Positions 56,962 through 63,894 of a stretch of 64,000 nucleotides of DNA are shown piece by piece. This DNA comes from Microbulbifer agarilyticus (lineage in GTDB: Bacteria > Pseudomonadota > Gammaproteobacteria > Pseudomonadales > Cellvibrionaceae). The position numbers and the translations under genes were made by a program. Every line of letters starts with the position of its first letter. Within the stretch, counting starts at the first letter, position 1. The notes under the pieces were generated by a model. It was not told the DNA's origin. It was given only the letters and a program-made list of their open reading frames with translations, and searched no databases. The DNA lies in the NCBI RefSeq assembly GCF_019800665.1, contig NZ_JAHVKO010000007.1, positions 101,487 to 165,486 of the forward strand. Direction: 5' to 3'.

Positions 56962-57104
56962 GCTTAACAAGGCCGGGCAAAAAACTCCGGGCTACGGCCC
57001 TCCGTGGGACAGCTTACCTCGTGCACATTTTGCGCGGTTCGCTTCGCTCCCATTTTTGCGCAAAACGCGCACAAGGCAAGCTGCCCCTGCCGGCGGCGTT
57101 ATGT
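56962..57104 (+). repeat. attC site 1
   Basis: Starts GCTTAAC (56962-56968) and ends at core GTTATGT. Long-family site, 143 bp, with palindromic arms AGCTTACCTCGTGC and GCACAAGGCAAGCT. Confidence 0.9.
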
Positions 57105-57113
57105 GAGCTAGTA

Positions 57114-57395
57114 ATGCAGCGTTCAAAAGCTATGAAGCATTTATCGAGCATCGAAATAGGCCTAGGCTTCATACTTGCGCTGATTTCAATATGGCTGTTC
57201 CTAACGACTGGTATGGCGCAAGGTGATAAAGATCCACATAGTCTTGGAAGGATAATCGCTTCGGTATCGTTACTAGGCTCTCTATGCCTATTGATTCCTG
57301 GTATTGCGCTCCGTATATCAGTCAAGATGGGCACTGTGCTGCAGACTTTTGTAGTTATTTTTGTTGTCTTTATCATATGGTTAGGGGCGCAGTAG
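57114..57395 (+). CDS. Cassette 2: small three-helix membrane protein
   Basis: A 93-residue protein with three hydrophobic segments (about 12-33, 46-68 and 74-92). Not recognised. The ATG at 57114 is the first after the attC core; a second ATG at 57132 (MKHLSS) is an alternative start. The frame is open upstream through attC 1, which is chance. Nothing suggests an enzyme. Confidence 0.55.
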   Translation: MQRSKAMKHLSSIEIGLGFILALISIWLFLTTGMAQGDKDPHSLGRIIASVSLLGSLCLLIPGIALRISVKMGTVLQTFVVIFVVFIIWLGAQ

Positions 57396-57410
57396 CTTGC
57401 GAACACGCTC

Positions 57411-57554
57411 ACATAACAAGCACAGGCAATATGCTCCGGCCCTTCGGGCCTCCGCGGGACGTCTTACCTTGTGCACCTTTTGCGCAGGTCGCTACGCTCC
57501 CAGTTTTGCGCAAAACGCGCACAAGGTAATCCGCCCCTGCTGTGGGCGTTAGTT
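57411..57554 (+). repeat. attC site 2
   Basis: Long-family site, 144 bp, from ACATAAC to core GTTAGTT. The right end reads GCCCCTGCTGTGGGCGTTA instead of the usual CGGCGGCGTTA, matching its left end CAAGCACAGGCAA, so the outer pairing is kept. Confidence 0.9.
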
Positions 57555-57574
57555 GCTACCCAAGAGGAGTTAAA

Positions 57575-58045
57575 GTGAAGGGTATTATTTCAGTATTAAT
57601 GGTTTTATCTTTTTCCTATACGGCCTATGCCCAGGAAAAAATAGTAACTATCGATCCTAATCAGATCCAGATGCATGGCTATGTACATCAAAGCTTGCCC
57701 CAAGATTTGCTAAAGCGTATCAAAGTTACCACCGATACCTTTGAGATTATTGATGGAATATCCTTTGAGCAGGCGGTTGACCTTTATAAAAGAGATCTAG
57801 ACCCAGAATCTAATTTAGTAATTTGGGAAGAGATGGCACGCGTTTACAATATATTCTGTAAATCTCGCTGTGATACTGCTGCTGAGCGTAAAGAGGTTTA
57901 TCGTGCGCTATTACTACGCTCGATGTTTTCTAGCCAAGAATCCCTAGCAAGGCTTCAGCTCAAAGTGCTTTCAGTCATGGAAGCGCAATCTATAATCTCT
58001 CAGTACAAGTTGGAAGCAAAGCCAATTGATGTTATCCAAAAGTAA
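57575..58045 (+). CDS. Cassette 3: exported protein of unknown function
   Basis: A 156-residue protein with a signal peptide (MKGIISVLMVLSFSYTAYAQ, cleavage after AYA). The mature part is hydrophilic and mostly helical, with a pair of close cysteines (FCKSRC). GTG at 57575 is chosen because GAGGAG lies 5 nt upstream; the ATG at 57542 lies inside attC 2. Its own ribosome-binding site shows it is built for translation. No family recognised. Confidence 0.65.
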   Translation: MKGIISVLMVLSFSYTAYAQEKIVTIDPNQIQMHGYVHQSLPQDLLKRIKVTTDTFEIIDGISFEQAVDLYKRDLDPESNLVIWEEMARVYNIFCKSRCDTAAERKEVYRALLLRSMFSSQESLARLQLKVLSVMEAQSIISQYKLEAKPIDVIQK

Positions 58046-58050
58046 AATTC

Positions 58051-58132
58051 AACTAACAAGGCCAGGCACAATTGCCCCTTCGGGGCTGGACCTCCGCACT
58101 GCGTGCTCCGGCCTGTGCTGGCGGCGTTATGT
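58051..58132 (+). repeat. attC site 3 (short type)
   Basis: An 82-bp site from AACTAAC to core GTTATGT. Outer ends match the long family (AAGGCCAGGCA / TGCTGGCGGCGTTA), but the long central palindrome is replaced by a short one (GCCCCTTCGGGGC). Confidence 0.85.
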
Positions 58133-58193
58133 GAAAACTAAGTATTCCCGTAATATGTGCTGAATAGCTGAATTTTAATTAGAAGTTTTCGGA

Positions 58194-58943
58194 GTGACTC
58201 TTTTGTTTTCTTCTTTACGAAAAATAAGTTTGAATGTAGTAGTAATTTTATCCGTTATCGCCATAATTTTTGGTGCGTGGGCGGCCAATTTTAAATTGGT
58301 CTCCTTCGAGGAATTTAACAATAGCGTTTCGTCTTTTATTTCAATTGAGGGTTCGGATGAATATGTCGTTGCCACATTGAGAAGTGGTGAAACACTTGAA
58401 GTAAAAAGATTCAATAAGACGCTTTTTGATTTACCAATTGGGGACACGGAAGCTAGAATTTCGGTAGTTGCGAATTACAAGTATTTTGTTCAGCTTGGTG
58501 ACATTGTTCATCATCTTAGTGGCGATACACTATACATTAAAGCTCCAGATTTGGAATTGTCTGAGCCTGTTGCTTTTGATATTCGTTCAATGTCGGAAAG
58601 CAGCAAGACGACTGGCTTCGGACCTGACGCGGACTCATTGTTGGTGGAGCTCCGTGTAAAAATGGCAAAGCAGCTAAAGGTTAATGGCTTGCTACAAAAA
58701 ACATCCGTTTATGAGCGCGCAGCAAAATCTATCGCAGATAACTTTAATGAATATATGGAGAATAATGGTTTCTCCGGGATGTATGAAAAAATAGTTGTTT
58801 CCTTTAACGGTGCGAGTAGTGAGCTTAGTCGCAGCTATGAATATATTTCAGAGAACTGCGGGTATCTTCCGTGTAAAATAAATTGGAGTGTTGGTGGTTA
58901 TCATATTCTTGCATCAGGAGAAAGTAATACGGACCGGCAATGA
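58194..58943 (+). CDS. Cassette 4: membrane-anchored protein of unknown function
   Basis: A 249-residue protein, the largest in the array. An N-terminal membrane helix (about residues 9-30) anchors a periplasmic or extracytoplasmic domain with no recognised motif; two cysteines lie near the C-terminus (ENCGYLPCKI). The start is GTG at 58194 with only a weak GGA upstream. Codon use is strongly AT-rich. Not identified. Confidence 0.65.
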   Translation: MTLLFSSLRKISLNVVVILSVIAIIFGAWAANFKLVSFEEFNNSVSSFISIEGSDEYVVATLRSGETLEVKRFNKTLFDLPIGDTEARISVVANYKYFVQLGDIVHHLSGDTLYIKAPDLELSEPVAFDIRSMSESSKTTGFGPDADSLLVELRVKMAKQLKVNGLLQKTSVYERAAKSIADNFNEYMENNGFSGMYEKIVVSFNGASSELSRSYEYISENCGYLPCKINWSVGGYHILASGESNTDRQ

Positions 58944-58977
58944 ATTGTCGTGTGCCAAGGCACCGCCAAGATCTATC

Positions 58978-59097
58978 ACATAACAAATGGCTGCAGCCGA
59001 CTCCATACGCTTTGCTTCGCTTTTGTGATGTTCGCTGCGCTCACATTTTTACACAAAAGCTCTGCGTCGCTATGTCGCGCTGAGCCAGGCGTTATGT
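58978..59097 (+). repeat. attC site 4 (divergent type)
   Basis: A 120-bp site from ACATAAC to core GTTATGT. Left end TAACAAATGGCTGCAGCC and right end GAGCCAGGCGTTATG differ from all others, and the internal arms (CGCTTTTGTGATG / CACAAAAGC) are of another family. Confidence 0.8.
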
Positions 59098-59384
59098 GTC
59101 AGGGAAACTACACCTTGATTTATGAGCACATACCTAAAGTATTAATGTTTGGGGTGGGGGTTTCGTCTTTTCTGATTTTGCTCTTCATCGTGGCATTCTC
59201 AAAGCCAGGATCGGGCTTTGTGATCAAAGGGTCGATCTGGCATAAAGACGCTGCTAGAGAAAGAATAGTGCCAGAACAATTTGAGAAATTCTGGTTACTT
59301 ATTCAAGTACAAAAATTTAGTTTTTGGGGGCTGGTCGGTTGGGTTTTCATTGCCCTTTTGGCAAGAGTGGTTGGTCACACATAA
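59094..59384 (+). CDS. Cassette 5: two-helix membrane protein
   Basis: A 96-residue protein with hydrophobic segments at about 15-37 and 75-94. The ATG at 59094 lies inside the attC core (GTTATGT), so there is no leader; a start at an internal ATG 17 codons later is possible. The stop (TAA) is part of the next attC end. Not recognised. Confidence 0.5.
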   Translation: MCQGNYTLIYEHIPKVLMFGVGVSSFLILLFIVAFSKPGSGFVIKGSIWHKDAARERIVPEQFEKFWLLIQVQKFSFWGLVGWVFIALLARVVGHT

Positions 59385-59522
59385 CAAGGCCGGGCAATAT
59401 GCTCTGGGCCTGCGGCCCTCCGCGGGACAGCTTACCTTGTGCACCTTTTGCGCAGGTCGCTACGCTCCCATTATTGCGCAAAACGCGCACAAGGTAAGCT
59501 GCCCCTGCCGGCGGCGTTAAAA
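59379..59522 (+). repeat. attC site 5
   Basis: Long-family site, 144 bp, from ACATAAC to core GTTAAAA, with arms AGCTTACCTTGTGC / GCACAAGGTAAGCT. Confidence 0.92.
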
Positions 59523-59532
59523 GGCATTAGTC

Positions 59533-59784
59533 ATGTGCGTACATTTACAGAAAACACTGAACTATTTATCCGAAAATCATGGATTAAAAGTCGTGTCCAC
59601 CGTAAATGGAAAAGGCTGGGGTGTTGGGCACTTAGTAAGTGGTGAAATTCCCTTCCAGCAGGTGCTAAAAGAAAAGCAACTTTATGGTGGCGTAGAACTA
59701 TCGCAGGAGCATGGGTTAATTTCATGTCGCGCTTGCTGGGAAAATATAGCAGAGTACTCTCGTTACAAGGGTAAGTGGGGTTAG
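59533..59784 (+). CDS. Cassette 6: small soluble protein of unknown function
   Basis: An 83-residue protein without signal or membrane segment. It has two central glycine-rich turns (NGKGWGVGHL) and a close cysteine pair (SCRAC). It starts 10 nt after the attC core and ends just before the next one. No family recognised. Confidence 0.55.
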   Translation: MCVHLQKTLNYLSENHGLKVVSTVNGKGWGVGHLVSGEIPFQQVLKEKQLYGGVELSQEHGLISCRACWENIAEYSRYKGKWG

Positions 59785-59790
59785 CATGCC

Positions 59791-59883
59791 ATTTAACAAG
59801 CGGCTGTTGTCGCCCCTCCGGGGCTGGGACGGCCTTTCCGCTGCTTCGCAGCTACAAGTCCGCCCCAAAGCCGGGCGTTAGGT
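59791..59883 (+). repeat. attC site 6 (short type)
   Basis: A 93-bp site from ATTTAAC, a canonical RYYYAAC, to core GTTAGGT, a canonical GTTRRRY. The left end AAGCGGCTGTTGTCGCCCC and right end AAAGCCGGGCGTTA are unlike the long family. Confidence 0.85.
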
Positions 59884-59888
59884 ATCAC

Positions 59889-60233
59889 ATGAAAATTGCA
59901 ACCATAGTGGCTGCTATATCGTTGTTTGCAATGAATGCTACAGCTGGTGAAAGTGAGCAGCGGATATTAGTTCGGGAAGCCGGTTATATATATCAAGGAC
60001 ATACATACAAAGGTATCAATGAATTAAAGTCGGTTCTTGATCCACTGCCGCCAAATCATTCAATTTCGTATCATTTTTTACCTTGTTCTGAGAGGATTAA
60101 TTCACTTAAAAACAGCTTAGAGACCTATTTAAAAATACGAAACTTTTCGAAGGTTTCTAGCTCCTTCCCGCTTTGTGGTTGTCACTGTGGAAGTGATAAG
60201 GTACAAGAAATACCTAACAAGGCCAGGCAATGA
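59889..60233 (+). CDS. Cassette 7: exported cysteine-containing protein
   Basis: A 114-residue protein with a signal peptide (cleavage after MNATA). The mature part ends in a cysteine-rich CGCHCG motif, plus an earlier Cys (LPCSER). The last codons and the stop lie inside attC 7, so the C-terminus EIPNKARQ is encoded by the attC end. Not recognised; the clustered Cys/His could bind metal. Confidence 0.6.
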   Translation: MKIATIVAAISLFAMNATAGESEQRILVREAGYIYQGHTYKGINELKSVLDPLPPNHSISYHFLPCSERINSLKNSLETYLKIRNFSKVSSSFPLCGCHCGSDKVQEIPNKARQ

Positions 60234-60356
60234 AGCTCCGGGCCTGTGGCCCTCCGCGGGACAGCTTACCGTGTGCGCGTTTTGCGCAGGTCGCTGCACT
60301 CCCATTTTTGCGCAAAACGCGCACACGGTAAGCTGCCCCTGCTGGCGGCGTTAAGC
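60212..60356 (+). repeat. attC site 7
   Basis: Long-family site, 145 bp, from ACCTAAC to core GTTAAGC, both canonical. Arms ACCGTGTGCGCGTTTTGCGC and GCGCAAAACGCGCACACGGT pair perfectly, with matched changes relative to other sites. Confidence 0.93.
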
Positions 60357-60371
60357 GATAAAGGAGTCTGA

Positions 60372-60869
60372 ATGCCACCGAATCACCATAAAGAATTAGC
60401 AATTTTCTTGAAGGAGATAGTTGGAGGTACTCCTTCTGTTAATGCATATCGTGATAACAGTGGTAGTAGACCTATCCCAATTGGACACTTCGGGGAGGTT
60501 TTTTTCTCGACAATTGGCGCATTTGAAATGGGTTTGTCGTTACCTGCAGGTAATTTCGAGTTTACTGCGATGGGTTCTGAACAATGGTTACCGAATTCGT
60601 TAGCAAGCTCTATCTACTGGTTAGCTGAGCGTAGCTCCGATGAGTGGCCTTTGGTTTGTGAAGATGTGATTCGCGTAAATGGGAAGAGTACCTATAGGCA
60701 TATGGCTTATGTTCCGTCTCCATTTGATTTAAAACTATCTAATGGACAGTCGGTAAAATGGCTGTTGGGCGTGCCCATCACGGACAAGGAAATAGGTATT
60801 TCGGAGAAATCGGTTATGAATAAGGCAAAAGAAATATACCCTGATTGGCTGTTCAGTGAAGGCGCTTAA
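60372..60869 (+). CDS. Cassette 8: SUFU-like domain protein
   Basis: A 165-residue soluble protein whose layout fits the bacterial suppressor-of-fused (SUFU) domain family: a central STIGAFEMGLSLP strand pair, then YVPSPFDLKL and the signature-like WLLGVPITDKEIGISEK near the end. Bacterial SUFU proteins are often immunity-type proteins next to toxins, but no toxin is encoded beside it. A strong AAGGAG lies 5 nt before the ATG. Confidence 0.65.
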   Translation: MPPNHHKELAIFLKEIVGGTPSVNAYRDNSGSRPIPIGHFGEVFFSTIGAFEMGLSLPAGNFEFTAMGSEQWLPNSLASSIYWLAERSSDEWPLVCEDVIRVNGKSTYRHMAYVPSPFDLKLSNGQSVKWLLGVPITDKEIGISEKSVMNKAKEIYPDWLFSEGA

Positions 60870-60998
60870 CAAAGCCGGGCAATTTGCTCCGGGCCTGCAG
60901 CCCTCCGCGGGACAGCTTACCTTTTGCGCAGGTCGCTTTGCTCCCAGTTTCGCGCAAAACGCGCACAAGGTAAGCTGTCCCTGCCGGCGGCGTTATGT
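60864..60998 (+). repeat. attC site 8
   Basis: Long-family site, 135 bp, from canonical GCTTAAC to core GTTATGT. The left arm lacks about 7-9 bases (the TGTGCACC part) that the right arm still has, leaving an unpaired bulge. Confidence 0.9.
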
Positions 60999-61009
60999 GT
61001 CGAGAGTAG

Positions 61010-61297
61010 ATGTTGAGTAGGGTCAGTAGGAAACATATGTGTTTTCTCGGAGTTTTGGGCACTCCATACTTTATCGTTGTTGCCTTGCTGGTGCTGCAGT
61101 TGGGATACATTAGTAATTGGTTCTACCTACTGATGCTCCCAGCCTTGTATGCTTATGACAGATTGTCTCAACCGGCATATATCGAAAAGGTAGAGTGTGG
61201 AAATTTTGGTAAGCTGAAATTTGCAATGTGGGCACTTGGTTGGCAGTTTTTGTTTTGCGCCGTAGTAATTTCACTATTGTGGTTTCTAAACACATAA
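61010..61297 (+). CDS. Cassette 9: small membrane protein
   Basis: A 95-residue protein with three hydrophobic segments (about 11-30, 33-50 and 71-93). The first ATG at 61010 is used; an internal ATG (MCFLGVLG) nine codons later is possible. The stop is formed by the TAA of the next attC end. Not recognised. Confidence 0.5.
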   Translation: MLSRVSRKHMCFLGVLGTPYFIVVALLVLQLGYISNWFYLLMLPALYAYDRLSQPAYIEKVECGNFGKLKFAMWALGWQFLFCAVVISLLWFLNT

Positions 61298-61435
61298 CAA
61301 GGCCGGGCAATATGCTCTGGGCCTGCGGCCCTCCGCGGGACAGCTTACCTTGTGCACCTTTTGCGCAGGTCGCTTTGCTCCCATTTTTGCGCAAAAGGTG
61401 CACAAGGTAAGCTGCCCCTGCCGGCGGCGTTATAC
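61292..61435 (+). repeat. attC site 9
   Basis: Long-family site, 144 bp, from ACATAAC to core GTTATAC. Arms CCTTGTGCACCTTTTGCGC / GCGCAAAAGGTGCACAAGG pair perfectly. Confidence 0.93.
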
Positions 61436-61453
61436 GTAAGTCGAGACCGAGCG

Positions 61454-61750
61454 ATGGAATTAAGGGAATTCCCTATCAGTGATAATATGCAGCAGTGTCC
61501 CTGCTGTGATTATTATTCACTAGCGGAACGAGGAAAATGCCTAGTATGCCCAGTCTGCTTCTGGGAAGACGACTGTCTTGATCCTGAAAACCCAGATTGG
61601 AATGCTGCATCTGAATTAAACGATGATATGAATCTTCGTCAAGCAAGAGGTAATTTCGTAAAGTTCGGAGCCTGGAAGGCAAAATTTAGTAACGTGGTAA
61701 TTGACGCAAAAGAGAGGCGCACATTACATGTTGCAAAGCGTAACGTATAA
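61454..61750 (+). CDS. Cassette 10: CPCC-family cysteine-rich protein
   Basis: A 98-residue protein of the cysteine-rich CPCC family: CPCCDYYSL, then CPVCFWEDD, the usual Asn-Pro-rich stretch, and RQARGNFVKFGAW. The two Cys pairs probably hold a zinc ion. Function unknown. The ATG at 61454 follows GAGACCGAG; the open frame from 61352 is only attC sequence. The stop lies in the next attC. It is one of the few cassette genes with a clear family. Confidence 0.85.
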   Translation: MELREFPISDNMQQCPCCDYYSLAERGKCLVCPVCFWEDDCLDPENPDWNAASELNDDMNLRQARGNFVKFGAWKAKFSNVVIDAKERRTLHVAKRNV

Positions 61751-61888
61751 CAAGGCCGGGCAATTTGCTACGGGCCTGTGGCCCTCCGCGGGACAGCTTA
61801 CCTTGTGCACCTTTTTCGCAGGTCGCTGTGCTCCCATTTTCGCGCAAAAGGCGCACAAGGTAAGCTGCCCCTGCCGGCGGCGTTAGGT
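61745..61888 (+). repeat. attC site 10
   Basis: Long-family site, 144 bp, from GTATAAC to canonical core GTTAGGT, arms AGCTTACCTTGTGC / GCACAAGGTAAGCT. Confidence 0.92.
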
Positions 61889-61900
61889 GACAGTACGGCC

Positions 61901-62335
61901 ATGTTCAAAGCAATAAAAAAAATATTTGAGAAAGATGAGCCGTTGCGTGTTCAGAACGTAAAGCTCGGCTCAATGATTTTCGATCAACGGGCCAGCACAT
62001 GGGAAACTGATGAGGGTGATATTTTTCACTCAGTTCCTGGAGATAATGACGGCCCTTCAGAGGCAGCTATCGACTTTGTAGTAAATAAGCTAAATCAATT
62101 AGAAAAATTTTGGCAAAAGTGCCAATCAGATCTTGAGTACATAGCTCATAGCTATGACACGATCAACAAATCAGATTCAGCTAAAAAAATATTTAAAGTA
62201 TCAGCACTGTCAGTGAACTCTGCTGATCATAAAGAGTGGGAAATATGCTTTGAAAGTTTCCCGGAGTACAAGTGGCTGTATGTCGGTATGCATTTCTCAG
62301 GCGAAGAGCTCGTAGCTAACGACATATCCACCTAA
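61901..62335 (+). CDS. Cassette 11: hypothetical soluble protein
   Basis: A 144-residue protein without signal or membrane segment. It is acidic and largely helical in the middle. It ends FPEYKWLYVGMHFSGEEL, a pattern like several uncharacterised DUF proteins, but none could be named with confidence. The ATG at 61901 is the first after the attC core. The stop lies in the next attC end. Confidence 0.6.
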   Translation: MFKAIKKIFEKDEPLRVQNVKLGSMIFDQRASTWETDEGDIFHSVPGDNDGPSEAAIDFVVNKLNQLEKFWQKCQSDLEYIAHSYDTINKSDSAKKIFKVSALSVNSADHKEWEICFESFPEYKWLYVGMHFSGEELVANDIST

Positions 62336-62446
62336 CAAAGCGCTGCAAGGGGACGGCTTACTTTGTGCACTTTATGCGCAGTCGCTCCGCTCCATTTTTG
62401 CGCATAAAATACACAAAGCAAGCCGCCCCTGAGCGCGGCGTTATGA
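62330..62446 (+). repeat. attC site 11
   Basis: A 117-bp variant of the long family from canonical ACCTAAC to core GTTATGA. Arms GGCTTACTTTGTGCACTTTA / TAAAATACACAAAGCAAGCC. The flanks CAAAGCGCTGC / GAGCGCGGCG differ from the rest but still pair. Confidence 0.88.
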
Positions 62447-62461
62447 GTACGTACTGACAGC

Positions 62462-62782
62462 ATGCTAGTTATTGGAATACTTTGTTTTACTTTGGGGTTT
62501 GGGCTGTTTCTCTTTGCCACGGTTTCAGGCAGGAGCCTTTTAAAGGCTGTAAAGAACGAACGCCCGGATCTTCACAAAAAGTATTTTTCGCTTTTCAATC
62601 GTTCCTACTATTATTGGGGGCTGATATTTGGCAATGCGGAACTTGAGCGAGAGGATCTACCAAAGGAAGTATTAGCGTCTAAAAAACGAGTAAAAAGAAG
62701 GTATGAAGCATCATTCATATTCTTTTTTCTCTTCGTTGCGCTGCTACTCCTGGAGGTACTCATAACAAACGCAAGCAGTTGA
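62462..62782 (+). CDS. Cassette 12: two-helix membrane protein
   Basis: A 106-residue protein with a hydrophobic segment at each end (about 2-22 and 83-101) around a charged, helical middle that is likely cytoplasmic. No family recognised and no Shine-Dalgarno evident. The stop falls inside attC 12. Confidence 0.55.
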   Translation: MLVIGILCFTLGFGLFLFATVSGRSLLKAVKNERPDLHKKYFSLFNRSYYYWGLIFGNAELEREDLPKEVLASKKRVKRRYEASFIFFFLFVALLLLEVLITNASS

Positions 62783-62903
62783 CTCCGGCCCTGCGGGCCT
62801 CCGTGGGACGCCCAACACTATGCACATTTTGTGCGAGTCGCTGCGCGCCCAATTTCGCACAAAATGTGCATAGTATTGGTCGCCCCTGTTGCGGGCGTTA
62901 TAC
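62760..62903 (+). repeat. attC site 12
   Basis: A 144-bp site from TCATAAC to core GTTATAC. Same architecture as the long family but with different arms (ACTATGCACATTTTGTGC / GCACAAAATGTGCATAGT) that pair perfectly. Confidence 0.9.
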
Positions 62904-62912
62904 GCAACCAAC

Positions 62913-63371
62913 ATGAAACATAGTGCAGCCGAATACAACGTTCTGAGCTATCTCTTGCAGAAAAAATCCATCTCGTATGAGAAGGCCATCGACTGGGCCT
63001 ACTCTCAGTACACAAAAGAAGGGGTTGACCCGTTTGTTGAGAAAATATCTTTGGCATATGATCAGTCTGAGATTATTGAGCTAATCAGCAATGACTTCCA
63101 AGTGTATGGGGAGCCTACTCAAGGCTTCCTTATTGGAGAGACTGCGAGTATGTATTCAAAAGAGCAGTTGTCGTTATACGCTGCTATAGCGCGAATACTC
63201 TTCGATCTTGATTTGGGGTTGTCCGAGGAAGAGCGGCAAGAGCTATATATCGCGGAAGATTACTTTGGCTGGCATAACCACGCAGAGAAAGAAGCCGTCA
63301 GACACTCACTGCCTATTTTTAATAAATACAGGCCCATTTATGAGCGTGCCGTTGCACATTTCAGCGTATAA
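62913..63371 (+). CDS. Cassette 13: hypothetical acidic protein
   Basis: A 152-residue soluble, acidic, mainly helical protein with no signal peptide. The C-terminal EDYFGWHNHAEKEAV stretch is rich in His and acids and could be a metal or active site, but no family was recognised with confidence. The ATG at 62913 is the first after the attC core; the frame start at 62889 is inside attC 12. Confidence 0.62.
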   Translation: MKHSAAEYNVLSYLLQKKSISYEKAIDWAYSQYTKEGVDPFVEKISLAYDQSEIIELISNDFQVYGEPTQGFLIGETASMYSKEQLSLYAAIARILFDLDLGLSEEERQELYIAEDYFGWHNHAEKEAVRHSLPIFNKYRPIYERAVAHFSV

Positions 63372-63455
63372 CAAGCCGCAGCAATCGCTCCCACTGGTCG
63401 CTGGGACAGCCAAAACGCTGCGCTTATTTGTCTGCCCCTGTGCGGGGCGTTACAT
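63366..63455 (+). repeat. attC site 13 (short type)
   Basis: A 90-bp site from GTATAAC to core GTTACAT. Left end AAGCCGCAGCAATCGC and right end GCCCCTGTGCGGGGCGTTA; the central palindrome is short (TGGTCGCTGGGACAGCCA). Confidence 0.85.
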
Positions 63456-63477
63456 GTCATTTCGGTAGAAGGATTGA

Positions 63478-63750
63478 ATGGGATTAATTGCATTAGTTGG
63501 GTTTGTTGTTGCAAGTGCTCTTATATATTTACTTGCCCTACCTAAAGTCTTTTACGTGTTGGCGGCATTATGGTCCTATACAGGCAAGTTCTTTTTGGAA
63601 CTAGTGTTCGGCAGGCCAATGGGACTGGAGCCATTTTATAAAATACATATTGTGGCCAGTTCAGAAAATCGAGAAACACGATCGTGTATAGTGTTGTTGT
63701 TCCTCATGCTTTCACTAGCTGCTAGTTGGTTGGTATATGATCACATGTAA
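63478..63750 (+). CDS. Cassette 14: small membrane protein
   Basis: A 90-residue protein with hydrophobic segments at about 3-35 and 69-86. AGAAGGA precedes the ATG at good spacing. The stop is the TAA of the next attC end. Not recognised. Confidence 0.55.
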   Translation: MGLIALVGFVVASALIYLLALPKVFYVLAALWSYTGKFFLELVFGRPMGLEPFYKIHIVASSENRETRSCIVLLFLMLSLAASWLVYDHM

Positions 63751-63888
63751 CAATCACAGGCAGTTTGCTACGGCCCTTTGGGCCTCCGCGGGACGGCTTA
63801 CCTTGTGCACCTTTTGCGCAGGTCGCTTCGCTCCCATTTTTTCGCAAAACGCGCACAAGGTAAGCCGCCCCTGCTGTGGGCGTTAAGG
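63745..63888 (+). repeat. attC site 14
   Basis: Long-family site, 144 bp, from ATGTAAC to core GTTAAGG. The right end is GCCCCTGCTGTGGGCGTTA, the same subtype as site 2, paired with its left end CAATCACAGGCA. Confidence 0.92.
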
Positions 63889-63894
63889 CACACT

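Noticed and set aside
56850..57113. Longer N-terminus for the cassette 2 protein reading through attC 1
   Set aside because: The extra residues are translated attC palindrome, and the same happens by chance at other cassettes; the first ATG after the core is used.
58950..59093. Upstream extension of the cassette 5 protein through attC 4
   Set aside because: It would begin in the preceding cassette and run through the recombination site, so it would not travel with the cassette.
56962..63888. Regular repeats that could be read as a CRISPR array
   Set aside because: Units are about 80-145 bp, palindromic and spaced by 250-850 bp open frames, with conserved attC ends; no short uniform spacers and no cas genes.
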